This document shows, in pieces, positions 1-9,127 of a stretch of 64,000 nucleotides of DNA. Position 1 is the first letter of the stretch; every line of letters begins with the position of its first letter. Below the pieces are notes generated by a model. That model saw only the letters and a program-made list of their open reading frames with translations. It did not search any database and had not been told where the DNA came from. The translations under genes were made by a program, and so were the position numbers. The DNA comes from Lithospermum erythrorhizon (Eukaryota; Streptophyta; Magnoliopsida; Boraginales; Boraginaceae), in the NCBI GenBank assembly GCA_019722365.1, contig JADFUC010001453.1:496001-560000 (forward strand). The letters run 5' to 3'.

Positions 1-213
1 TTAACACATAGGCCATGGCGTTTCTTACATTCTTGATCTTGGCCCGTCTTTGTATCTTTGTTTTGATATGAATATCAAAACTTTGCGTCGGCCAAGCAGC
101 TTCCCAACATCTTTTATGGAAAATAAATCATGGCACACATGTTAAATAGTAATTAATATTTAAGTAAATCGTTAAAGCAAGGTGTACCCAGGCTAAGCTA
201 GTCGACATTTATA

Positions 214-807
214 TCATTGGATTCTTGATTTATTATGATAGAATTGGCATTCAACTTTGCATAACTTCTTATAATCATCTTCAATGTTAGCAGCCTCTCT
301 CAAAACCTCATGATTCAAATTACCGGTCCGAATTCTTCCATTCGTAGTCTCCAACTCAATCCTCTTCTCTATCACCCTAGAACTAATGTTAGAAAAAGAA
401 TCAGCATTCAACCTTCTCAACTGAGCTCTCAGTTCCTTCTGTTTACATTGCAAAATGTCAAGCTCACTACCATCATGCTGCTTGCTCCACACCATCAGAA
501 TAGTCTTGAGAATGTGTTTAGCCCAGAATTATTGATATTTAAAAGTCTTAGGCTCATGGAGGAGGTTTTGATTCACCTCAATATTCAGAGGGGAAGAAAT
601 ATCAACAACACAGTATGGGCTAAAAATATCAACAAGGAAAATATCCATCCATTTTGAATTGCAGAGCACTCTATCAATAACCCTGACCATGCCACCCTTC
701 TTCCAATTTCTACTCCAAGGAAAATGATTGCCAATGTATGGATGATCAACCAGCCCAGCATCTCTAATACATTCATTGAACTCAATCATAGCATTGCACC
801 TATCAGG
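214..807 (-). mobile_element. LINE (L1-type) fragment, endonuclease tail to pre-RT region
   Basis: On the minus strand two frames join into the stretch between the endonuclease and reverse transcriptase of a plant L1-type LINE. The outer part (about 800-640) reads like the end of the endonuclease, with FNECIRDAGLVDHP, WSRNWKKGG and RVIDRVLCN as recognisable blocks. The inner part (495-214) is the helical linker that precedes RT, with a KRIELE-type block and ending FYHNKSRIQ. The two parts are in different frames, so a frameshift lies near 500-530. No RT catalytic core and no poly(A) tail are visible; this is a dead fragment. Its outer end meets the inverted repeat at about 805. Family assignment rests on established knowledge of plant LINE ORF2; the frames are seen directly. 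Confidence 0.75.
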
Positions 808-1635
808 AGTTTTTACAAAGGTTGAATATAGTGGGTTCACTCCATGTGTACTCATTGTGGTTTATAAGCATAACAATAATCAGTGTAAATTTGGAGGCAA
901 ACCTCAAAGGAGGAGAGAATAGGAGAAATTGGAAGCCAATGGAGCCTATATGAGAGGTGGAATAGGTGACAGTATTGTTCTCCAAACTATCAGGTGTATA
1001 ATAGTTTCAGTTGGTGGAAGAATTAAAATCCCGAAGTCGTTCACCAGCCTTGTGCTTGCAAGTATCTTGGCCTTGTTTAAAACAATTTTAGTAGGCGGTG
1101 AAGCAAACGATACTCGGCGCTTGGTAAGCTTTAAGTATGTTGAAAGCGCTAGCTTGAAGCAAATTTCAGTGGTCATATTTAAATAGATGCTCTTTTAACT
1201 ACTACATAATTTGTCATCAAATAATTACAGTCTTACTTTAAATGTAAAACTTCTTAGTAGCTTTAAGTGGATGAGGACTCCTAGATCTTTCTTTTATTAG
1301 TTTGGCATTGATCAATGAAGATAATATCACTTTGGCTATGATTTCAATTGATCATTTGCGTTTGGGTTCTTGATATAAGTGATTTAGACCATAAAGGATC
1401 GATTGTAGTGTAAAGGGAAATACGTTGCCCGATAACAAAATTCATGATCAATTTCACAGATATGTTTTGGTCCAAATGGTCAAATATTGTGAGCTCGACC
1501 TTTTCAATAATTTTAAATTTCGTAGTAATAAAATTTCATTACGAGTTTAGAATCTCTTAAGCTTAGATCGAACTTGTAATGGGCTGACTTCGGTCTGCCA
1601 AAATATATTTACTTATTAGACCTTTCCAATAACCA
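808..1635 (+). pseudogene. LRR receptor-like protein fragment, left arm of inverted repeat
   Basis: This plus-strand stretch is the left arm of a roughly 0.83 kb inverted repeat whose other arm lies at 1970-2818. Its inner end translates to a leucine-rich repeat (YLLDLSNNQFHGEI) of the plant receptor-like-protein type (the RLP/Cf-like family of extracellular LRR proteins). Elsewhere stops and frameshifts break the frame, for example around 1430-1560, where the right arm still reads LPEWIW...VIELDLSNN but this arm does not. There is no signal peptide, complete ectodomain or membrane anchor. It is a gene fragment, not a working receptor. Pairing with the right arm is visible at both ends and throughout, so the duplication covers the whole arm. 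Confidence 0.65.
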
Positions 1636-1969
1636 GTTCCATGGAGAGATTAAACCATCAATTTGTGAACTAGAATTACACATCCACGACACTTTTACAT
1701 GAATAAACCTTAAATGGAGCTTTACCTCACTGTATTGGGATGATGGGCCAGGAAGTCTTGGATCTTCACATGAATAATACGAGGGACCGTTCACGGCCTT
1801 TTAAGCATGAATTTCATGGTTGAGAATGCAGATTTGGTGTGTAATCGTTTTGAAGGAGAAGTTCCACGTTCTTTGATTAATTGTTCCCATTTGGAATTTC
1901 TTGATCTTAGTGAACAATTTAAATGACACATTTCTTATATGGTTGGGAAATCTTTCACATTTTCCTATA
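1636..1969 (+). pseudogene. LRR receptor-like protein fragment, loop between the arms
   Basis: This 334-base spacer between the two arms continues the plus-strand LRR-protein sequence. KPSICELEL follows directly from the left arm. About 150 bases later another frame reads NRFEGEVPRSLINCSHLEF followed by LDLS, a typical LRR from the receptor-like-protein family. Frameshifts and stops separate the readable pieces. If the locus were transcribed, this segment would be the loop of the hairpin. Confidence 0.55.
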
Positions 1970-2818
1970 TGGTTATTGGAAAGGTCTAATAAGTAAATAT
2001 ATTTTGGTAGAATTGAAGGCTGTCCCATTAGCGAAGTTTGATCTAAACTTAAGAGATTCTAAACTGCATAATGAGATTTTATTACCAATATGAGTCAGAA
2101 AATTATTGGAAAGGTCCAGCTCAATAACATTTGACCATTTGGACCAAATCCATTCAGGAAGTTGACCATGAATTTTGTTATTGGGCAAATGTACTTACTG
2201 CTTCTGATTGATCTCAGATATCTAAATCGCTTATATTACCCAAGAATCCAAATCTGAATGATCAATTAAAATCATAGGCAAAGTGATATTATCTTCGTTG
2301 ATCAATAGCAGAGCTACTAAAGAAAGATCACAAGTCACAAATCCACTTAAACACCTTTAAGTTTACATATAAAGTGGTACTAAAATTATTTGATGACAAA
2401 TCAAATTAGTAAGGTTGAAGAAGGCGTCTATTTTAATATGATACTTTGAAATTGTTTTGAAGCAAGGCAAGATGCTTAAGATTTACAAGGTTGGAGAATG
2501 TTTTGTTTTGATTGGGCCCTTTGAAATTGTTTGAGCGACTTCGGCAAAGGTTATGAGGTTGGAGAATGACTTTGGAATTGGACCACTTCCGCTGACTCAG
2601 AGCTATTATACACGATACTTTGGAAACGATACTATCGACAATCATGCTTCTATCTCACGCTTTCCATGTTGCTCCATTTGGGCTCCATTACTATTCTCAC
2701 CATCGCCCACGAGGTTTGCCTCCAAATTTACATTGATTATTGTTATGCCCAAATAAACCATAATGGAAATTGACATGGAGTAACCGTTCATATTCAGCCT
2801 TTTATGTAAAAACTCCAC
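1970..2818 (-). pseudogene. LRR receptor-like protein fragment, right arm of inverted repeat
   Basis: This arm is the reverse complement of 808-1635 with scattered differences. It is the better-preserved copy: on the minus strand 2188-1973 reads NNKIHGQLPEWIWSKW, then VIELDLSNNFLTHIG. Further out (about 2500-2435) it reads SNLVNLKHLALLQNN. All are LRR units of plant receptor-like proteins. No N-terminal signal, transmembrane segment or complete frame is present. The inner 38 bases (1970-2007) match 1598-1635 exactly in inverted orientation. The outer end is fixed by GAGTTTTTACAT...ACTCCATG, shared with about 808-848. Confidence 0.65.
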
Positions 2819-4632
2819 CGCCGTTTACCAGCGGAACCACGCAGCTTGACTCCTTACGTAGCGAGAGACGGCATCTGAGCGGTATGTAATGACTCACAGT
2901 AAATTCTACGTTCCGATTTTATTTGAAATGACCTTACGTTCGAAAGGAGAATCACAACCTGCGAAACCACCGCTCGGCGCCATTGTTTACCTTAATAATT
3001 ATACAAAAAGCTTCAATCTTTAATAACTTGGGGCCTACGAAATATCTTTTGCTGAATTTTGTTTGCTTGTGTTTTATTAGGGTTTAGGTTTAGATTCGAA
3101 GAGGCACCGCTTTTCGTTTAACAAATCTCATTTCTTTATCTTTGAGACAATTATAGGTTCATAGCTTTTCTGAGAAATAAATATTGTAGATATTGTTGTG
3201 AATCATTATGAGATTGACTGTAACATAATAAAACACATTATGTGATTGAGTAGATTAGAATTTATGATTTTGAGAATGAATCTTCAACTAAATAGAAGTT
3301 TCAATATATGATGACTCGAAATTTTTTTGACGTATGAGATAATTATAATTGTCAAATAACCGTTGTTTCGATTTAACTTTTAGATATTTTTTCAAATAAT
3401 ACTAATTATGAAATTTTTTATTTAAAAGTTCAAACTTTCATTATTAAAAATTATTTAAAAGTATTTCAAATTATATAATAATGATTTCAAAATATTTTTT
3501 TATTTTTTAATTTAGTTAATGAGTTGAATATTTAAATTTGTTATAATATCTATGTTTATGAAAATATTTTTGTATATTCAACATAAGTTTTTAAGATTTG
3601 ACATTGTTTTTTAAATGTTTCTATAATATTTCGAGTGTTTCTTATTTTATCCGTTTTTAAACTATGATCGAAAAACTTTTTGAATCATGAATTAAAGTAT
3701 ATGGTTTAGTGATACTTCATGAATGTTCATTAATTATTATAAACTATCTATCTCTAATCTAGTTAAGCGCTTCTGAGTTGATCAGACGCTTGCGTCTTGT
3801 ATGGAGTTCGACTCGGTCGACTATTTTAGTATTTTTGTTAATAATTTTTTTCATGTGTTAATACTTATGACTAATTAATACTTATGTGTAATATATATTG
3901 AGTGTTTAAACACATATTCTTGATACACATTATTAATTTAAGGTTTGAGGAGTTGAGACTATGTTTGAGCCCATATTTTTGGAGTCGAATTGATTCCTTG
4001 TCTTGAATCGGTCGAGCTTAAATTAAGGTTTAAGACTTGCTTGTTTGAACCACTGAATAGTTCTTTTGAGTAACTATTCAAATCTATTCATGTTGAGTCT
4101 TTCATTCAGTTCAGATCGGGTAAAGTAGCCTCTATGCTAGTGGTCTAGTACTTATACATTGTGTATAAATTTTGGAATCATGCAAGATATCAGGATCTGG
4201 TCATCTGGATAACAAAATGTTGAATATGTAAAGTTACGAGATTTTGTAGTATTTACAAAAGGAGCTTGATTGGATTTCTTATTAACACTAATAATAACCA
4301 AATGCTTTAGGATGTTCTACAGGTTGACCATGATTGTTTACATATATTTATAAAAGATGAAGGTGATAATGAATTGGAATAAAGAGATTGACCCAATTAT
4401 CAATTATGGAGTAATCGTTAAAGTCTCATGATGCGAGAATAAATTAACTTTTAAGAAGTGTGAAAGCCGAATTACAACTTTAAGCGGGCGCTTTCGGGGT
4501 TTTACATGCTGGGATTTCGCGGATGGGGTGAATCAGCGGATGTCGCCGGGTTAGTTGGGAGCGAGTTTCAGCTAAGCCAGGCTTTAATCTGGTCTGGCAA
4601 ACTGGCGTGGCTTCGAGCCATGGCCGCGTGAC
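2819..4632. other. AT-rich intergenic DNA
   Basis: No convincing gene. About 2820-3130 is less AT-rich and contains a telo-box-like run (ttagggtttaggtttag, near 3080), a motif seen in 5' regions of many plant genes, but no ORF follows. A tRNA-like SINE candidate lies at about 3765-3830. A short GC-richer block at about 4480-4630 shows no recognisable coding. Confidence 0.4.
3765..3830 (+). mobile_element. Possible SINE head (tRNA-like A and B boxes)
   Basis: TCTGAGTTGATC resembles an RNA polymerase III A box and GAGTTCGACTC, about 33 bases later, resembles a B box. This spacing is right for a tRNA-derived SINE. No target-site duplication or tail was identified, so this is a weak call. Confidence 0.25.
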
Positions 4633-5037
4633 GTGTTTGGATAAGGTAACTTATAAATTGTAGAAAGGGTAAAATGAGCATAAAGACATCATTTATAGAG
4701 TTGCTTAGAAAGGATAAAATAAATTAGTAATTTAATATTTGAAATAATAAAAAATAACATTGATGATATCAATAATAGTAGAAATCATATATTTTTCCTC
4801 TCATATTGGTGTAAAATAAGTTGGTAAAAATAAGTTGGGACTTATTATTAAGCGAGGAGTTGATAAGTAATTTGCTTGTTCAACATGTAAATAAGTTGGG
4901 ATTTATAGCTTTTTAAAACAACTATAAATTACAAACAACTTATAAATTATTTGTTCGGTGTTTTGCCAAACAACTTTAAAATGTAGAAATCGAACATAAG
5001 TTGATTTTGTAAAAAAATAAGCTTAGTCAAACACCCT
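4633..5037. mobile_element. MITE, hAT-like termini
   Basis: The left end reads GTGTTTGGATAAG and the right end is cttagtcaaacaccc, its inverted counterpart (GGGTGTTTGACTAAG). Inner sub-terminal motifs of the type cataagttgatttt are also mirrored. This is the common plant non-autonomous hAT-type layout. There is no coding capacity. A related element lies at 54858-55043. Confidence 0.5.
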
Positions 5038-6145
5038 CATTTGAATTTGGAATGAATAATGGTCCCTCGTTATATCTACAAAATTTGGCCAAACAATACT
5101 TTAATACTTTAACATTACAAGTAACATCATGCTACTATTCTTTTTCCCAACCCACTAGCAACCTAATGATGATTTATTCCTTTATCAATTCCATCACTTA
5201 AAAGATAATTGAATTGTCTATTTTATTTTTCTAATCTGATACCTACACCCGAATAGATAATCAAGGCTCCATTAAACTTTTTCGTAGTACTTTCCTTCGT
5301 TCTTGTTTGAATGATGTATCGCCTCTATAAATATAACAATAATGATGTTAACGCAAATTACTCGACCACGATGTTATTACTCACACTTATCGAATTCGGC
5401 TCTTACCTACTAGATAAGATTGGGCTTGCTTTTATTTTGCTTTCAAAATCAAAGAACTTCAGACAATCCATCAACACTTTCCTTTTATACTTGTGTAACT
5501 ATCATCCATTCTTTATCCTTCAAAGTTTAATATCACCCCACTTTGAGAAATTCAATTCTTGGTGGAGGAATTTGAAAAACAACATTTGAAATGCATTTGA
5601 GTTTGAACCACAACATAATAGTTTGACAAAAAAGTGTCATTCTTGTTCCTTGTTTAACTTTTTTGTAGAATATCATAAAGCCAATAACGGTTCAATTATA
5701 TCTACTGGCTTAATATTAAAGCACTTATGAACATATAGAAATAAAAATTTGTCCCACTAAATATTTTAATTTGTCTTTTGACTTCATGATGATAGAAGAA
5801 GCTTGAGACTTGTCTTTATCTTTTCTGAAATTGCTTGTTGTAGATGTCACATCGAAAGACAAAAGTTAAAATATACCTAACAAATTTATGATTATCTATT
5901 CATTATATTGCTCAAAGAGTTTAAGGGAATTGATGAATAGAAAACATGCCACAAAAAATCCCAAATATTGCTCAGAAAAAGTATCCAAAACACTAAAACA
6001 TTCTGCACAAGACATTGCAAAATCTTCAAGTCATTTCTTCTGATGGTTATCCTGCTGCCTAAAGCTTTTATCATCAAAGAAATGTTCAATAGAAGAAATG
6101 GCAAGGAAAGATTCGCGAATCGGATAATCTCTTTGGTAGAGCACC
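5038..6145. other. Intergenic DNA
   Basis: AT-rich sequence with only short spurious frames. One plus-strand frame at 5311-5589 has no recognisable domain. The 3' part lies directly upstream of the small gene starting at 6146 and would contain its promoter, but no clear TATA box was chosen. Confidence 0.35.
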
Positions 6146-6574
6146 ATGCAGGATAGACACGTAATCTTTGTTGCCGAAAATGCAGAGAGCATTGTAAGGA
6201 GCAAGAAGAAGGTAGTAAGCACTATAAGCATGCTGTTGTATGACAAGAGTGTACCAAAGAGAAGGCACATAATAACGAAAGCTTGAAAATCGAAGAAAGC
6301 AGGCTAAGGAACTATCTTCTCGCCAAGCTTAGCGCGAAAACTGAAGCAACTAGAGATGTTGGAACCGAGCGATGTAGAGCATGTTTTGGATGTAGAAGAA
6401 GCTCTGCATTACTATTCTCGCCTTACTTGTCCGGTTTACGTTGACATTGTAGATAGATTTTGCACGGATATGTATGACGAATACTCTCTTCCGCAGCCTT
6501 CTGTTAGCATTAGTGCTGATAACTCAATGAGGAGAAACCATTCACTGAGAAAACTTGGTCCTGTGAAGCTCTAG
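6146..6574 (+). pseudogene. Small conserved-looking plant protein, broken by two compensating frameshifts
   Basis: I do not recognise a named family. Three consecutive reading segments look like one protein of about 142 residues. Segment one (6146-6283) has SKKKVVSTISMLLY and a basic stretch VPKRRHIITKA. Segment two (6283 to about 6335, frame shifted by one) reads LKIEESRLRNYLLAKLSA. Segment three (about 6340-6574, back in the first frame) reads LKQLEMLEPSDVEHVLDVEE, then ALHYYSRL, and ends RKLGPVKL. The first shift looks like one missing base at GC-TTGAAA (about 6282). The second looks like one extra A in the AAAA run near 6336-6340. Net frame is restored. No signal peptide or membrane segment is visible; the protein would be soluble and charged. 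Single-base indels in short runs suggest either recent decay or sequence error. Confidence 0.5.
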
Positions 6575-7519
6575 AAACAGTAAACATAAGTTGTGTGATA
6601 AGGAGGTCTACATTTGCATATTCTGTGTGTTGTCAGCGTAATTTAAACTTTGTCAACCTTATTTCATGATAGTTTCTCATTGTTCAAATCCATGGCAATA
6701 AATTAGAATGTAATTGAATGTTTGTGCTTTATTATAGAGAATAAGAAATATGAAAAGTTTAAGAAGCTTTCTTTCTTTTATGCTAGTATGTTATATGCTC
6801 TTCAACATTACTGCTAGAGTGTAGTTTGTATTCCTCTAACATTGTTTTTAACAGTTTGAACTTATAGTCTACATGATGACCAATTCAGGAGAAGACCATA
6901 TCCAATACCCTCTTGCATGGGAACGTAGTCGGGAGCCAACTAACATGTGATAAAGTTTTTCAATACCCTCTCGCATATCGAATGCACTCCATGTCGCTCT
7001 CACATCACGTTAATCGATTTTGATTACATCCTAAAACCAACTGTGATATAAATGTAAATAGCCCCGGACTTTATCAACTATCCAATTTCATATGGTTAAT
7101 ATGCCCTAACTAATCTACCATGGGTCCTCTTCAACAAGACTCAAATTTATTGTAGGTAATGAGTTTTTATCATACAATATCTTTAAAACTCCTATTTCAT
7201 ATTACCTTGTAACTTGGAGAAATTGAGGTTAACATTGCGTTAGCAGATACACATAGCATGAAGGCAGATAATTTAAGGAAATGCCATTTTCAGAGGATAT
7301 TAGATTAGATAAATACAAGTAAATCGTAGTCTAACAAGCTGCAATCATTTAAATGAAAAAAATGATAACACAAGAAATAATTGGGAACAAGGCTATATCC
7401 TATTGGCTTAATGAATCTGTAAGAAGTTTAATGCCCCTTCTTAAACCAGGAGACTGAATATGCTCCCACAACTACTTCAGATAGTCGCACTTGCGAATCC
7501 AATTATACTGCTGACATCG
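6575..7519. other. Intergenic DNA, 3' flank of the small gene
   Basis: No gene seen. Includes the 3' flank of the gene ending at 6574, with several AATAAA-like motifs (for example near 6700). Confidence 0.35.
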
Positions 7520-7651
7520 GCATTAAACCGGCCTCAGCAACCAGACGATGCTAGAACATTGTGCACATCAACTTTCACATCAATATGCATTAAAACCGGC
7601 CTCAGCAACCAGACGAAGCTAGAACATTGTGCACATCAACTTTCACATCAA
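7520..7651. repeat. Tandem duplication, about 65-bp unit, two copies
   Basis: Two near-identical copies begin at about 7520 and 7587. They share CGGCCTCAGCAACCAGACGA and the following GCTAGAACATTGTGCACATC. They differ by one inserted A and one substitution, indicating a recent duplication. Confidence 0.85.
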
Positions 7652-7656
7652 GCACA

Positions 7657-7801
7657 AATCAGAAAACATTGAAAAACGAAATGTAGCAAAACGATATTAA
7701 GTTGAACAAAAGATCTTACAAAGATGCTGACCACGTCTATCATTGATGTTAACCAAATCAGAAAAATGAAATGTAACAAGATGATATTAAGTTGAACATA
7801 T
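7657..7801. repeat. Short direct repeat
   Basis: AATCAGAAAA, then GAAATGTA, then GATATTAAGTTGAACA recurs at about 7657-7705 and 7757-7800. The copies differ by a few bases and one small indel. It lies immediately beside the 65-bp tandem duplication. Confidence 0.65.
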
Positions 7802-8390
7802 GCAAAACTGCTACTCTTGCTTGCTACTTCCATATCAAGCACAAATCTAAAAATTCACTCCAGGTTCTAAATTCGTAAAAAAAGAGCTGCAAATCTCTGT
7901 TTGAAGTCCTGTAGCATGTTGTATTACATCTGAAACTGCTTTATTATTGACCTGCAGAACAATGATGCCTTTGTCAAACAACCTTTTGGGAATCATATAG
8001 TGGTCGTATTGAAAGGAAAAAAAGTGCATCTATAATGATGAACAAGTACTAAAGAGATGTACCTCAATCGCTATATAACATAAAAGATGACTGCAGCTTC
8101 TCCAAAAATGATTCTGAAAAAAGTGAGTTGAGGTTTCAAATTCACCATCATAATGGAATTGAAGGAAGCTTGCATTACATATCGAAGATAGACAATGACA
8201 GGCTGGAGAAGAATCTCCATTGTTGTATCAACAGTTTCAATCTAAACAACAGGCCCTAAGAGAGACGAGAAACGCTTCTAAAAGCTCATCGTACTAGGTA
8301 AAAGTTGTACAAAAAGATAAGGTGATGGTTTCTGAAAACAACCTCGAATCTGAGCTACTTCTAATGGGATTTTGATATGAGTGGAAGAGG

Positions 8391-8470
8391 AATCACTGAT
8401 CAGCATAAAGAGCAGTATCACGTGTTCACACTGATCTCTGAAAATCATTTGTGCTATATTCTTAATTTGT
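8391..8470. repeat. Direct repeat, copy A (copy B at 9048-9127)
   Basis: The block TTCACACTGATCTCTGAAAA...CTATATTCTTAATT, with its upstream ACTGATC...GCATAAAG...AGTATCAC, occurs here and again at 9048-9127. The two copies flank a MITE, so this looks like a local duplication inside the intron of the unknown gene. Confidence 0.7.
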
Positions 8471-8617
8471 TACACAGCTTTTTCTGACCAATTACAATTC
8501 CAATGACTACTGAACTCCAAAGACATAAACTGTTCCAAGGAATTCACTGCAAAAGGTCCAACATCACAGCTTTTATGTTCTATCGACCTTTCATTCAAGG
8601 TCTGCTCTGCTCTATAT

Positions 8618-8840
8618 AGTACTACCTCCACCATTATAGGACGCTTTCGCTTTGCGTGTCTAACTTGACCATCAATTACTTCTTATTCTTTACTTCAAAA
8701 AATATAAAATTGATATCAATCTTTAAATAATTTTTCATAATTTTTTTTTACAATTTTTTATCATGTAATTAATTAGTTATTGATGGTTAAAATTGGATGC
8801 ACTAAAACGATAAAATCTTATGTTTTGAATTGAGGGAGTA
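8618..8840. mobile_element. MITE, Stowaway-like termini
   Basis: The left end reads TACTACCTCCACC and the right end is TGAGGGAGTA followed by TA. Inverted CTCC/GGAG termini beside TA dinucleotides are typical of Stowaway-type MITEs. The interior is AT-rich and non-coding. It lies within the intron region of the minus-strand unknown gene. Confidence 0.5.
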
Positions 8841-9047
8841 TAATCGTATGTACAAAACCATTCTTCTAACTCTCTCATAGGAAGGGTCTAGGCGGTCAAT
8901 CATCTTGCGAATGGAATTTATCTTCTTATTTTTTGTGAAAGAGGGGGGCCGGGAGAATGGAAACGATAATAAAACACCTTAAGAAAGCCATTTACCCTCT
9001 AAATGTGTTATAAATGATTTGATAAGAAGGAGAAGTAACCACTTAAT

Positions 9048-9127
9048 CACTGATCGCGCGCATAAAGGAGCAAGTATCACACATTCACACTGATCTCTGA
9101 AAATCATTTGTACTATATTCTTAATTC
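9048..9127. repeat. Direct repeat, copy B
   Basis: Second copy of the block described at 8391-8470, with CACATTCACACTGATCTCTG at its core. Confidence 0.7.
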
